Assembly: GCA_964343305.1 (NCBI GenBank)
Contig: CAYFJO010000049.1
Location: 1-39,850 of the forward strand
Length of the DNA stretch: 39,850 nt
DNA from: CAYFJO01 sp964343305
GTDB lineage: Bacteria; Planctomycetota; Planctomycetia; Pirellulales; Pirellulaceae
Reading direction: 5' to 3'
Below, in pieces: positions 16,290 through 25,101 of this stretch. Position 1 is the first letter of the stretch; each line of letters begins with the position of its first letter. The notes beneath the pieces were generated by a model. The model saw only the letters and a program-made list of their open reading frames with translations. It was not told where the DNA came from and did no database searches. The position numbers and the translations under genes are program-made.

Positions 16290-17312
16290 ATGCCAATCAA
16301 CGTCAAACTCACGTGTGGCGTCATCCTGCTTGCTGTGCTTCGTTTGCAAGTTGCATCTGCCAACGCGGCACAACCGATCTCGGACGATACAATCCGAAGC
16401 TTGCAACAAGATCTGGCCAACGCAATCGACGATGCGTTTGTCGTCGTGGATTCCAACGTGCAATTCGAACCAACGTTCCGCAATCGATATTGGCTGGCAA
16501 CGATCGAGGCAAAGAAGGCGGGTAAGTTTACGTTGCAAGTGGATCTGAAACATGACGCCAAAGACATAAAGCAGGCGCGCGACGAGCAGTATAAGTTTGA
16601 GTTGACGATTGCTCAGAAAGGCACGAGTCGCCTGGTGTCGCGAACGTCCACGCGGGCTTGGTGCAGCCCGTTGGCTTGTGCTGGCGACCGGCTGGTCATT
16701 CCGGTTCGTTTCAACGCGAACGATCGCGACCATCGATTTTCCATTCGTTCGGAAAGCATTCTGAAGCAAACGACGGTGGAAGAATACTTGACCGCCAAAG
16801 ACAAATACACAAAAAGAATTGACGTTAAAGCTGTTAAACTTCGAAACGGCGCGTCCGACGAACTTGAATTAATAGGCGGCCGAACCAACCGATTCTCGAA
16901 TGCGTCCAAGACGGTTTGGTATCACGATCTAGAAGCAGTCTTTCGAGCAACCAAGGCGGGCAAGTGCAACGTCAAGGCATACTATGCGTGGGAAGCGGGA
17001 CCGGGGCGGGCATCGGAGTTTGGCTTGGATATCCGTGGCAAAGACCAACCGGTCACCGTCACGGTCGGCTATTGGCATTTGTTCTGGAACGAGGACGGCC
17101 AGCAAAGCGAACGCGGCGCGATGACCGTGGGCGAGCGCGTGACGGCGCTCCGCGTTGGCGACACGCTGTGGTTGAGTTCACCGGAATCGCCGGGATCAAA
17201 ATCGGACGGAGCTTTCGCGTTTCCAACGCTGATGATCGAAAAGCATCCGTTCGAAGTGACGAAACCAATCTTTGTTGATTCGCTACCTGATGACAAGAAA
17301 GTACTGGATTGA
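16290..17312 (+). CDS. Secreted protein of unknown function
   Basis: A 340-residue exported protein. Residues 1-26 form a signal peptide ending VASANA. AAGGAG lies seven bases before the ATG at 16290, a strong start. The mature part is rich in beta-strand patterns, with two similar-looking modules: WLATIEAKKAGKFTLQVDL and DLEAVFRATKAGKCNVKAYY. Each carries K-A-G-K before a hydrophobic strand, as in carbohydrate-binding or adhesion-type beta-sandwiches. I do not recognise a family. It follows the hydrolase gene after 32 bases on the same strand and may be co-transcribed with it. Confidence 0.7.
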   Translation: MPINVKLTCGVILLAVLRLQVASANAAQPISDDTIRSLQQDLANAIDDAFVVVDSNVQFEPTFRNRYWLATIEAKKAGKFTLQVDLKHDAKDIKQARDEQYKFELTIAQKGTSRLVSRTSTRAWCSPLACAGDRLVIPVRFNANDRDHRFSIRSESILKQTTVEEYLTAKDKYTKRIDVKAVKLRNGASDELELIGGRTNRFSNASKTVWYHDLEAVFRATKAGKCNVKAYYAWEAGPGRASEFGLDIRGKDQPVTVTVGYWHLFWNEDGQQSERGAMTVGERVTALRVGDTLWLSSPESPGSKSDGAFAFPTLMIEKHPFEVTKPIFVDSLPDDKKVLD

Positions 17313-17343
17313 TTGCGGCGATGCGTGGAGAATGAAGAAACAG

Positions 17344-17480
17344 TAGGGTGTGTGTAGCAAGCCCTTTCCGACCGGTGTGTTGCGCACGGTGAAGTTTACC
17401 GAATCGAAACGCATTGTTGGAGATAAGATTGGCTTGCGGAACACACCGTAACACACTTCGCCGTGCTGCACACAACCTAC
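17344..17480. repeat. Long imperfect inverted repeat with GTAG/CTAC tips
   Basis: GTAGGGTGTGTGTAGCA (17344-17360) pairs with TGCTGCACACAACCTAC (17464-17480) at 14 of 17 positions. Inner parts also mirror each other (GGTGTGTT words against AACACACC). The element fills the gap between two secreted-protein genes. A half copy in reverse orientation lies at 37381-37411. Confidence 0.65.
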
Positions 17481-17526
17481 ATCAATCATCCATAATGAGA
17501 CGCATGAAAACCCAGAAAGGAACTTG

Positions 17527-18174
17527 ATGACTTCGCCATATTTCAAACAGACCGCGTTCGTTGTGATTTTGTTGTCCACCCATGCCATCGCGGCGGACAA
17601 GGATGGATTCACTTCGCTTTTTGACGGCAAGACACTCGATGGATGGGAAGGCAATTTGAGGATGTTCCGTGTCAAGGGCGGTGCGATTGTGGCCGGCTCG
17701 TTGAAGGAAAGAATTCCGAACAACGAATTCCTCTGCACAACAAAGAAATATGGCAACTTTGAACTGCGATTGAAGGCCAAGCGAGTTGGCGAAGGCAAAA
17801 ACGCGGGGATTCAGTTTCGCAGTGTGCGGATTCCCAATCATCATGAAATGCGCGGATATCAATGCGACATCGGAGTGATGCGAGGCCGATTGATTTGGGG
17901 CTGGCTCTACGACGAATCGCGCCGCCGCAAGTTTCTCGCCGAAGCCGACGACGAAGGACTGAAGAAAGTGTTCAAGCCCGACGACTGGAACGAGATCGTG
18001 ATTCGCTGCGAAGGCCCGCGCATTCGAACCTGGGTCAATGGATTCCAAACCGTCGATTACACCGAAGCGGAAGACAACATCGAACAGACCGGCATCATCG
18101 GACTGCAGATCCACAGCGGTCCACCGGCCGAAGCGTCGTACAAAGATATTCGCATCAAGGAATTGAGTCGCTGA
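17527..18174 (+). CDS. Secreted DUF1080 (3-keto-disaccharide hydrolase domain) protein
   Basis: A 215-residue exported protein. The signal peptide ends ILLSTHAIAA, followed by the classical start of the DUF1080 domain, GFTSLFDGKTLDGWEG. Further landmarks are FELRLKAKR, NAGIQFRS, WNEIVIRCEG, and the ending GIIGLQIHSGPPAEASYKDIRIKEL. The family has a concanavalin-like fold; members hydrolyse 3-keto-glycosides and are highly expanded in planctomycetes. It probably acts on sugars in the periplasm. The ATG at 17527 follows AAAGGAA by five bases; a TTG immediately upstream (17524) is less likely. Confidence 0.92.
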   Translation: MTSPYFKQTAFVVILLSTHAIAADKDGFTSLFDGKTLDGWEGNLRMFRVKGGAIVAGSLKERIPNNEFLCTTKKYGNFELRLKAKRVGEGKNAGIQFRSVRIPNHHEMRGYQCDIGVMRGRLIWGWLYDESRRRKFLAEADDEGLKKVFKPDDWNEIVIRCEGPRIRTWVNGFQTVDYTEAEDNIEQTGIIGLQIHSGPPAEASYKDIRIKELSR

Positions 18175-18284
18175 TTCCCTTGGACCAGTGCTCCGCGTCG
18201 ATGCCGAATCAGGGTCAACGAATTTCGCGTCATCGCGTACACTGAGCCAATCAACGCGACATGCTTCGCACGTAAGGAAACGAC

Positions 18285-18917
18285 ATGGCCTCGCAATCGC
18301 CGCGATTCATCTACTTTGACCTGGGCAACGTCCTGCTGCATTTCGACCACGAAGTCTCTTGCCAACAAATGGCCGCGGTGTCAGGCGTTGATCATGCGTT
18401 GGTGAATCAGGTCGTGTTCGAAAGCGATCTGCAATGGCGTTATGAACGGGGCGAGTTTTCGAGTGCGAAGTTTTTCGAAACCTTCTGCGAGCAAACCAGT
18501 CCGAAAGAAACGCCCAAGAGCGAGGATCTGCTACATGCTGCCAGTGCGATGTTTCAGTTGAACACGTGTGTGTTGCCGATCCTTGCCCATCTCAAAGCGG
18601 TGGGCAATCGAATCGGCATCCTGTCGAACACCTGCGCCGCCCATTGGAATTATGTGACGGGCCATTACCGTATAATCAACGATTTGTTTGACGTCTACGC
18701 ACTCAGTTTCGAATTGAAATACATGAAGCCGGAGAATGAAATCTACACCAAGGCAGCGGACCTGGCAGGCGTCGCGCCCAGCGACATTCTCTTCATTGAC
18801 GATCGTCAAGAGAACGTGGAAGCGGCACGGACCGTCGGATTAGATGCGATTCATTTTCGGGGCGCGGAGGATCTGGCTAGCGCTCTGCGTCAAAGAAGTG
18901 TGAGATGCAATTATTGA
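18285..18917 (+). CDS. HAD-family phosphatase, YihX-like
   Basis: A 210-residue HAD hydrolase of subfamily IA. Motif I is YFDLGNVLLHFD with nucleophile D12. As in YihX-type enzymes, the usual second Asp is replaced by Gly. WRYERGEFSSAKFFETFC is the helical cap, motif II is LSNT, the lysine lies in YMKPENEIY, and motif IV is FIDDRQENVEAA. YihX dephosphorylates glucose 1-phosphate; a sugar-phosphate substrate is plausible. AAGGAAA precedes the ATG at 18285 at good spacing. The gene stands between the DUF1080 protein and trpB. Confidence 0.9.
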   Translation: MASQSPRFIYFDLGNVLLHFDHEVSCQQMAAVSGVDHALVNQVVFESDLQWRYERGEFSSAKFFETFCEQTSPKETPKSEDLLHAASAMFQLNTCVLPILAHLKAVGNRIGILSNTCAAHWNYVTGHYRIINDLFDVYALSFELKYMKPENEIYTKAADLAGVAPSDILFIDDRQENVEAARTVGLDAIHFRGAEDLASALRQRSVRCNY

Positions 18918-19009
18918 CTGCCCGAGTCACAAGTGGACTGGTTCCGCGGCTGATCGAGAACCACAGCGATGGATCGCACATCGCCAAGATGGTGATTGTT
19001 GCCCCTTGA
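18905..19009 (+). other. 34-codon open frame overlapping the phosphatase end
   Basis: An ATG at 18905, inside the last codons of the phosphatase gene, opens a frame to TGA 19007-19009 that reads MQLLTARV...LIENHSDGSHIAKM. It could be a small protein, or the tail of a lost gene that was truncated upstream. I do not recognise it. No ribosome-binding site is distinct. Confidence 0.2.
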
Positions 19010-19072
19010 CCTGTCGCGCCTGCGAATCGAGAATCGAGGGATTGGTGATTTTCTTCTCAGTTTGTGAGCCAC

Positions 19073-20281
19073 ATGTCAGTCGATTCCAAAACTCTGTCAC
19101 AAGTCCCCGACGCTCGCGGGCGTTTTGGTGACTTTGGCGGACGTTATGCGCCGGAAACACTGACCCGCGCGCTGGACGAGCTGGCGGTCGAGTACGAAAA
19201 GGCCCGCAACGATCCAGCGTTCCAAGCCGAACTTGACGAGTTGCTGAGAAACTACGTCGGCCGCCCGTCGCCGCTTTATCATGCCAAGCGTCTGAGCCAA
19301 CATTGCGGTGGCGCACAAATCTGGTTGAAACGAGAAGATCTCAACCACACGGGCGCTCACAAAATCAACAACACGCTTGGCCAAGCGTTGTTGACGATCC
19401 GCATGGGAAAACAGCGCGTGATCGCCGAAACTGGCGCGGGCCAACACGGCGTTGCGACGGCCACCGCCTGTGCCCGGTTCGGTCTGCCATGCGTCGTTTA
19501 CATGGGCGAAGAAGACATCCGCCGTCAGGCTCCCAACGTGTACAGCATGAAACTTCTGGGTGCCGAGGTTCGTTCCGTTACGAGTGGTTCACGCACCTTG
19601 CGCGACGCCATCAACGATGCTTTTCGCGACTGGATGGCCACCGTCGAGACAACGCATTACATCATCGGATCGGTCGTCGGTCCGCATCCGTTCCCGGCAA
19701 TGGTTCGCGATTTCCAATCCGTAATCGGCCGCGAAGCAAGACAACAGTCGTTTGACCAAATCGGTCGTCTGCCCGACTTGGTCGTCGCCTGCGTTGGCGG
19801 TGGAAGCAATGCCGCTGGAATGTTCTACCCGTTCATCGACGACGCGAACGTGGCCATCGTCGGTGTCGAAGCGGGCGGTCGCGGCATCACGCCCGGCGAC
19901 CATGCCGCGCCATTAAGCTATGGGCAACCTGGCGTACTACACGGCAGTTTCAGCTATGTCATGCAAGATGAAGACGGCCAGACTTGCGACGTTCACTCGG
20001 CATCCGCTGGACTCGACTATCCAGGCGTCGGACCCGAACACAGTTACTGGAAAGACACTGGCCGTGTCGAATACACCAACTGCCTCGACGACGAAGCCCT
20101 GCATGCGTTCGACACATTGGCTCGCAACGAAGGCATCCTGCCCGCGCTGGAGAGTTCTCACGCGATCGCCAAAGGTATGCAACTGGCCACCGAGCGACCG
20201 AAAGACGGAGCAGTCGTCATTTGCCTGTCGGGCCGAGGTGACAAAGACGCCAACGAAATCGCACGACTGCGGAGTGATTAA
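19073..20281 (+). CDS. trpB: Tryptophan synthase beta chain
   Basis: A 402-residue enzyme that joins indole and serine to tryptophan. It shows GRFGDFGGRYAPETL, the PLP lysine K97 in HTGAHKINN, the ETGAGQHGVATA block with the catalytic Glu, the phosphate-binding loop GGGSNAAG, and a C-terminal CLSGRGDKD. The length is normal for TrpB1. It forms a complex with TrpA, encoded 133 bases downstream on the same strand. I chose the ATG at 19073 rather than a GTG nine bases earlier because it is the nearest ATG and the family begins shortly after. No other trp gene is in view. Confidence 0.97.
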   Translation: MSVDSKTLSQVPDARGRFGDFGGRYAPETLTRALDELAVEYEKARNDPAFQAELDELLRNYVGRPSPLYHAKRLSQHCGGAQIWLKREDLNHTGAHKINNTLGQALLTIRMGKQRVIAETGAGQHGVATATACARFGLPCVVYMGEEDIRRQAPNVYSMKLLGAEVRSVTSGSRTLRDAINDAFRDWMATVETTHYIIGSVVGPHPFPAMVRDFQSVIGREARQQSFDQIGRLPDLVVACVGGGSNAAGMFYPFIDDANVAIVGVEAGGRGITPGDHAAPLSYGQPGVLHGSFSYVMQDEDGQTCDVHSASAGLDYPGVGPEHSYWKDTGRVEYTNCLDDEALHAFDTLARNEGILPALESSHAIAKGMQLATERPKDGAVVICLSGRGDKDANEIARLRSD

Positions 20282-20414
20282 GGGCCAACGGAAGAAGTGC
20301 TATCATGTTTTAGCCACGTCATCTGGCCTAGAGATTTGATGTTTTGAATTTGGTATTTGTTTGTCATTTGTGATTTGTACTAGACCGGGGCAATTGTTAA
20401 TCGCCCGTTGTTAA
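20282..20414. repeat. trpB-trpA spacer with AT-rich repeat and hairpin
   Basis: A 133-base spacer. It carries a TTTGTTTGTCATTTGTG tract resembling the tract at 2484-2650, then an imperfect hairpin (GGGCAATT/AATCGCCC, about 20387-20406) just before the trpA start. No Shine-Dalgarno sequence is visible ahead of trpA. Confidence 0.4.
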
Positions 20415-21221
20415 ATGTCAGCCATCGATCAAACCTTCACCGAACTTCGTGCCGCCGGACGCAAGGCGTTCATTCCGTTCGTCACGGCCGGCGATCCGGA
20501 TTTGGAATTCACGCGAACAGTCGTCAAAGAACTCGGCAATCGCGGTTGCAGCATCTGCGAACTCGGCATCCCATACAGCGACCCAATCGCCGATGGTCCG
20601 GTGATCCAAGCGTCGTACACTCGCGCGCTGGACAAGGGTGTCAAACTTTCTGAGATGATGAAATTGATCGGCGAGTTATCATCCGCCGTCACCATGCCCT
20701 TGGTGACGATGGTCAGCTATGCCATCGTTTATCGTCACGGTCTGGAGCGTTACATCGCCGACGCGAAAGCGGCCGGCGTATCGGGAGCGATCATCCCGGA
20801 TCTGTTGGTCGAAGAAGCCGACGAACTCTCGGCAATCTGCCGGCGCGAAGATTTTAGTCTCATTCAACTCGTCACGCCAACAACCCCGCGCGACCGCGCG
20901 ATTCGAATCGCCGAGACTTCAACCGGTTTTCTTTACTACGTTTCGGTGACGGGCATCACGGGCGAACGCACCGACCTGCCACCGGAACTGAGCGACAATG
21001 TCAGTTGGCTGCGCGAACAAACCGACTTGCCCATTTGCATCGGCTTTGGCATCAGCCAGCCAGAGCATGTCAAATTGCTTGCCCCAGCCGCGGACGGATT
21101 GATCGTCGGCTCGGCAATCGTTCGACGCATCGCCGAAGCAGAAGATACGTCGCGCGAGCAAGTGATCGCCAACGTGGGCGAATATGCCGCAAGTCTTATC
21201 GCGGCACTGACGGCGGAGTAA
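20415..21221 (+). CDS. trpA: Tryptophan synthase alpha chain
   Basis: A 268-residue TIM-barrel enzyme that cleaves indole-3-glycerol phosphate to indole. The two catalytic acids fall at the textbook positions, E49 in CELGIPYSDP and D60 in ADGP. Other landmarks are FVTAGDP, LVTPTTPRDR, YYVSVTGITG and the phosphate-binding GFGISQPEH with GLIVGSAIV. It pairs with TrpB to channel indole. Translation starts at the ATG 20415 without a clear Shine-Dalgarno. Its stop faces the stop of the oxidoreductase gene across 49 bases. Confidence 0.97.
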   Translation: MSAIDQTFTELRAAGRKAFIPFVTAGDPDLEFTRTVVKELGNRGCSICELGIPYSDPIADGPVIQASYTRALDKGVKLSEMMKLIGELSSAVTMPLVTMVSYAIVYRHGLERYIADAKAAGVSGAIIPDLLVEEADELSAICRREDFSLIQLVTPTTPRDRAIRIAETSTGFLYYVSVTGITGERTDLPPELSDNVSWLREQTDLPICIGFGISQPEHVKLLAPAADGLIVGSAIVRRIAEAEDTSREQVIANVGEYAASLIAALTAE

Positions 21222-21270
21222 TGGCAATGATTGGAAAACTCGCCAAATAGGACGGCGGTCAACATCCAGG

Positions 21271-22389
21271 CTAGCCGGCTTTTCGGCGAATCTGCTCATC
21301 CGGTTCCGAAGTCGTTTCAAAAGAGCTGACGGGCAACGTAATGGGCGGTGGAATATAGAGCGGTCCCTTGCTTTTTCCCGACGTATCCGTCCAGCGATGT
21401 TCGGCGATTTGGTCCAGAATCTGTGTCGCGACTCGAATTGCCGCCAGCCCATCTTCGCCAGAAATGCGGGGTGTCGAGTGACCTTGAATGCTGCTGACAA
21501 AGTCGAGTTGCTCTTCCAAAATCGCGTTGTTCGACTCGACCGGAATGTCTTCGATCGGCAGGTATTCCGTGAAAAGACTATCCCGCACAAACAGCTTCTG
21601 ATCGGGCGTCAGTTTGTTGAAGTCGATTTCTCGACGCATGATCGACTCGTGAGGCCGTATGTATTTGGCCGTGTGCTGGGCAAAGTCGATATTTGCATAG
21701 CCGGTTTCGGTGAAGACCTGCATGTGACGTTGAGCAACATAGCTGCAACGGGACGCCGTCAAATTGGCCACGCATCCGTCCGCGAATTGCAAACGGGCTT
21801 GGGCCATGTCTTCGTGGCCACCGAACATCGACATGCCGATGGCTTGTACGGCGACGAGGTCCGATTTCATCAGCGAGAGAATGATGTCCAGATCGTGAAT
21901 CATCAGGTCCAACACCGCGCCAATGTCCGTCGAACGAAATGTGTAGCCACTGGTCCGTACCGCTTCGACATATTTCGGATTGCCCAGCGAGGGCAGCACG
22001 GCACACAACGCCGGATTGAATCGCTCCACGTGACCAACCTGCAGCACGACCTCTTGTTCGCGAGCAAGTGCCACCAATTCTTCCGCCTTGTCGGGTGTCG
22101 GTGTCAGCGGCTTCTCAACGAAAACATGAACGCCGCTCTCCAGCAACTCGGTGGTCACGACATGGTGATACTTTGTCGGCGTGGCCACGATTGCGGCGTC
22201 GACCTTGTCAATCACTTCGCTGTGGCTGCAGCAAACCGGCACATCGAATTCCGCTGCAATTTGCGAACGAGCCGCTTGAAGCGGATCGATGACAGCGACC
22301 ACTTCGCATTGGTCGAGTGATTGCGCCAATCGTGTGTGGATGCGGCCTAGATGGCCCGCGCCAATGACCGCCAGGCGTAGGCGTTTCAC
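21271..22389 (-). CDS. Gfo/Idh/MocA-family oxidoreductase linked to lipid A genes
   Basis: A 372-residue NAD(P)-dependent dehydrogenase. The Rossmann motif is GAGHLGRIH (10-18), the conserved E92-K-P lies in VFVEKPLTP, and the second domain holds DLMIHDLDIIL. The start is a GTG at 22389 that overlaps the lpxA stop as GTGA. AGGAG lies six to seven bases upstream inside lpxA, so translation is coupled. This placement after lpxA recalls GnnA, which oxidises UDP-GlcNAc at C3 in bacteria whose lipid A has 2,3-diamino sugars. The aminotransferase partner GnnB is not adjacent, so that role is an inference; other sugar dehydrogenases fit equally well. Confidence 0.9.
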   Translation of the reverse strand: MKRLRLAVIGAGHLGRIHTRLAQSLDQCEVVAVIDPLQAARSQIAAEFDVPVCCSHSEVIDKVDAAIVATPTKYHHVVTTELLESGVHVFVEKPLTPTPDKAEELVALAREQEVVLQVGHVERFNPALCAVLPSLGNPKYVEAVRTSGYTFRSTDIGAVLDLMIHDLDIILSLMKSDLVAVQAIGMSMFGGHEDMAQARLQFADGCVANLTASRCSYVAQRHMQVFTETGYANIDFAQHTAKYIRPHESIMRREIDFNKLTPDQKLFVRDSLFTEYLPIEDIPVESNNAILEEQLDFVSSIQGHSTPRISGEDGLAAIRVATQILDQIAEHRWTDTSGKSKGPLYIPPPITLPVSSFETTSEPDEQIRRKAG

Positions 22390-23192
22390 GCAGCTCTCCT
22401 ACGTTCTCGGGCTCGGCCGTGACGACCTTCTTGTTGATTTTCGATAAAAGCGATCAGATGATTGACCGCTGGCACCAAATGTCCGCCAGCGCGCAGGATC
22501 TCGCGGGCGTTGTCTAAACCGACTTTGGACCGATAGATCAACTTGTGGGCCTCTGTCAACGCTCGGATCGACTCCTGCGAGAATCCGTTTCGCTTCAAGC
22601 CGACAACATTGACGCAGCGCGGCCGAGCGGGAATTCCTTCGGCCAGCATGTACGGCGGCACGTCGTTCTTGACGCTCGCCTGGCCGCTGATGAAGCTGTA
22701 ATGCCCGATGGTGGTGAAGTGATGGATGGCGATGGCACCGGAAAGCGTTGCATGATCGTAAATGCGGACGTGCCCACCCATCATCGTTCCGTTGGCGATC
22801 ACGATATGGTCGCCCAATCGACAATCATGAGCGACATGGACGGCGGCCATCAAGAAACAGTGATCGCCGATCGCGGTCACGCCGTCTTCCTTCAACGTAC
22901 CACGGCTGATGGTGACGTGTTCGCGGACGACGTTGTTGTTGCCGATGATCACTTCGGTGTCTTCGCCCTGATAGGTCAAATCCTGTGGCTCGCCACCGAT
23001 GACCGCTCCGGGAAAGATGTGGTTGTCTTTGCCAATGGTCACGCGGCCTCGAATCGTCACATGATTTTCCACCACGGTTCCCGATTCAATCGTCACTCGG
23101 GGCCCGATCACGGAGAAGGGCCCAATGTGGACATCCGGAGCGATCTTTGCTCGGGGGTCGATGGACGAGTTGTCGGAAAAAAAGTTCGTCAT
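22386..23192 (-). CDS. lpxA: UDP-N-acetylglucosamine acyltransferase
   Basis: A 268-residue left-handed beta-helix acyltransferase. It performs the first step of lipid A synthesis, moving a 3-hydroxyacyl chain from acyl carrier protein to UDP-GlcNAc. Hexapeptide repeats run from residue 10 to about 190. The catalytic histidine is H122 in HVAHDC, followed by the family's GDHIVIANGTMMGGHV. NVVGLKRNGFSQESIRAL and LIYRS form the C-terminal helical part. The length agrees with the family. It sits between lpxC and the oxidoreductase, with a REP-like repeat in the 85-base gap on the lpxC side. No Shine-Dalgarno is strong ahead of the ATG at 23192. Confidence 0.96.
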   Translation of the reverse strand: MTNFFSDNSSIDPRAKIAPDVHIGPFSVIGPRVTIESGTVVENHVTIRGRVTIGKDNHIFPGAVIGGEPQDLTYQGEDTEVIIGNNNVVREHVTISRGTLKEDGVTAIGDHCFLMAAVHVAHDCRLGDHIVIANGTMMGGHVRIYDHATLSGAIAIHHFTTIGHYSFISGQASVKNDVPPYMLAEGIPARPRCVNVVGLKRNGFSQESIRALTEAHKLIYRSKVGLDNAREILRAGGHLVPAVNHLIAFIENQQEGRHGRARERRRAA

Positions 23193-23200
23193 GGTGTCTG

Positions 23201-23274
23201 CTGTAGGATGGATTGCTAATCCGTCCGATCGTCGTTGCTTCCATCATCGGACGGATTGGCAATCCATCCTACAG
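23201..23274. repeat. REP/BIME-like element between lpxC and lpxA
   Basis: The arms 23201-23229 and 23246-23274 match at 28 of 29 positions and carry GTAG (23203-23206) and CTAC (23269-23272) at their tips. Each arm is itself a hairpin (GATGGATT/AATCCGTC and GACGGATT/AATCCATC). This is the classic two-hairpin BIME arrangement. It is inside the lpx operon. Confidence 0.85.
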
Positions 23275-23277
23275 GTT

Positions 23278-24204
23278 TCAAGCAATGCGACGTGCTGATT
23301 CCGTAATTTGCCCTTCCGCTAGAAGAGCGCTCACCAGTTCGGCATTCAATCGATGACCACTACAGTGTGCCGTGAACCGGCCCACAAGATCACAGCCCGC
23401 CAAGGCCAGATCTCCAATTAAGTCCAACATCTTGTGTCTGACACATTCATCTTCATAACGCAATTCGTTTTCGATCGGACCATCCGCGTTGTACACCAAC
23501 ACGTCCGAGTAGGTCACGCGCCCCCCTAAGCCTTGCTGTTGCAACCACTCGGCTTCCTGCTGGAGCAAAAAGGTTCTGGCCGGGGCCAATTCCTTTTGAA
23601 ACGTTTCGGGCGTCAGTTTCAGTTCGAGTTTCTGCCGGCCGATCGCGATGCTTTCGGAATAATGGAGCCGATAGCGCAATTCCATGTCGCCTCGCAGGCA
23701 AGGCCGTGCCTCGACCCAGCAATCCTGGTCGCCAACTCGGGTGACGTCCGTCACCACCAATTGGGCGCGCTCGGCGTCTTGTTCGACGATTCCGGCCGCC
23801 AGAAGAGCTTCGGTAAACGCCAGGCTCGATCCGTCGCAGCCCGGCATCTCGGCTCGGTTGGTCCAAACTTCGCAGTTGTCAATCCGCAGCCCCGCCAGAG
23901 CCGCCATGACATGTTCGACCATCTCGACACTCACACCGTCAACGCATACTGTCGTTCGCCGCGGAACTTCGATCCGATGCCCGATATCGGCCGGAATCCG
24001 CTTGGGCGACTCCAAATCGCCCCGCACGAAAACGATGCCCGTGTTCGGCGGAGCTGGGCGGAATTGAAGCGTTACATCCTCCCCGCTCCAATATCCAAAC
24101 CCGCCGACTTCGACCGGCTGGGCAATCGTTTGTTGGGGGCGAAGGTAAATCAACGGTGTCTCGTCGGCGAAAGAGGAATCGGGAACGTGATCAGAACGCG
24201 TCAC
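23278..24204 (-). CDS. lpxC: UDP-3-O-acyl-N-acetylglucosamine deacetylase
   Basis: A 308-residue zinc deacetylase that makes the committed step of lipid A synthesis. The zinc ligands are H98 in VEHVMAALAGL (preceded by E97), and H257 and D261 in RHKMLDLIGDLAL; H284 in HCSGHRLN is the expected general acid. ARTF and EDECVRHK are further family marks. Only the LpxC domain is present; no FabZ domain is fused. The start is a GTG at 24204, and its Shine-Dalgarno AGGA overlaps the TAG stop of the skp-like gene. Translation of the two is therefore probably coupled. Confidence 0.96.
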   Translation of the reverse strand: MTRSDHVPDSSFADETPLIYLRPQQTIAQPVEVGGFGYWSGEDVTLQFRPAPPNTGIVFVRGDLESPKRIPADIGHRIEVPRRTTVCVDGVSVEMVEHVMAALAGLRIDNCEVWTNRAEMPGCDGSSLAFTEALLAAGIVEQDAERAQLVVTDVTRVGDQDCWVEARPCLRGDMELRYRLHYSESIAIGRQKLELKLTPETFQKELAPARTFLLQQEAEWLQQQGLGGRVTYSDVLVYNADGPIENELRYEDECVRHKMLDLIGDLALAGCDLVGRFTAHCSGHRLNAELVSALLAEGQITESARRIA

Positions 24205-24212
24205 TCGAATTC

Positions 24213-24839
24213 CTAGTTGCGCGAAGGACGGCCGGGAATTGGTGACGTGCGGTTGCTAACACCACCAGGAGCGGAACCGCGGTTCATTTCCTTGACGATG
24301 ATGTTCGTGATGTCGCGTTTGTTGTGATAGACCACCGTGGCGTTGACACCTTGAAGGATGCTCTTGGCATCGTCTTCCTTGATCGGTTCGCTGCTGAATC
24401 GCAGAACGAGCTGCACGCCATACTTCTCGGCGAACTGTTTCACGGCTTGCGTCAGTTCGGTGTAGGTGTTGAAGTACAACTTGGCTTCGCGCTGCATGAA
24501 TTCGCGCCGCTTGAGTTGCGTTTCGACTTGCAGGTCGCTCGTGCGTTTCGCGATGCTGGCTTCCAAATCGTTATGTTCCTTGGAGCCCTTCGTGTAATCA
24601 CCAAGTTGCTGGACCATCTTCTTCATCTTGGCATTTTCGTCGCGCAAGTAGCTCTCAAACTTCTTGACGTCCTCTTTCATGATTTCCATCGCTTGCGTGA
24701 AGCGAACGTGTTCCTTGAACACCTTGCCGACGTCCAAAATCGCGACGTTGGTGCCAGCGGATTGAGCGAAAACGGCGGTGCAGAAGGCAACCGACAACAA
24801 GCTGGCCACGGTGGTGGCAAAACGAAAAGAGTTTTTCAC
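24213..24839 (-). CDS. skp: OmpH/Skp-family periplasmic chaperone
   Basis: A 208-residue exported protein. The signal peptide ends TAVFA (residue 25). NVAILDVGKVFKEH is the conserved OmpH start, followed by a long charged coiled coil (about 45-140, EIMKEDVKKFESYLRDENAKMKK), and a C-terminal strand region with KYGVQLVLRFSS. Skp holds unfolded outer-membrane proteins in the periplasm. The start is a GTG at 24839, with AAGGAG seven bases upstream; a far upstream ATG gives an unlikely leader. As in other Gram-negative bacteria it precedes lipid A genes, but here lpxD and fabZ are absent between skp and lpxA. Confidence 0.88.
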   Translation of the reverse strand: MKNSFRFATTVASLLSVAFCTAVFAQSAGTNVAILDVGKVFKEHVRFTQAMEIMKEDVKKFESYLRDENAKMKKMVQQLGDYTKGSKEHNDLEASIAKRTSDLQVETQLKRREFMQREAKLYFNTYTELTQAVKQFAEKYGVQLVLRFSSEPIKEDDAKSILQGVNATVVYHNKRDITNIIVKEMNRGSAPGGVSNRTSPIPGRPSRN

Positions 24840-25101
24840 GTCAGCACTCCTTGCTGTGTTTTGGGTCTTGCTTGACCTTGCGACCGCCAATCCTTTGGCC
24901 GGCCGCGACGATTTGTTGACATCTATGTCAGGTAACGGGAAAAGCGGGCGGTATTCTGACGTGAAGGCAAAAATCCGTAAAGGCCAGAAATCAGCCACCC
25001 GGCAATCCTTGCAGTGAGGTGCGCACAGTTAAGTGCGTGCATTCATTTATCGGTTGCCGGAGTGAAAGTATTTAACGGTTGGGCAAGAATTATGACGAAC
25101 C
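24840..25101. other. Upstream region of the skp-lpx operon
   Basis: A 262-base gap between two genes on the minus strand. Apart from the skp ribosome-binding site at 24847-24852 (CTCCTT on the plus strand), I see no gene or convincing hairpin. The operon promoter should lie here. Confidence 0.4.

Noticed and set aside
21397..22320. Long open frame antisense to the oxidoreductase gene
   Set aside because: It is a shadow of the real gene, with a random-looking protein rich in Arg, His and Gln. The minus strand frame has clear Rossmann and EKP motifs.
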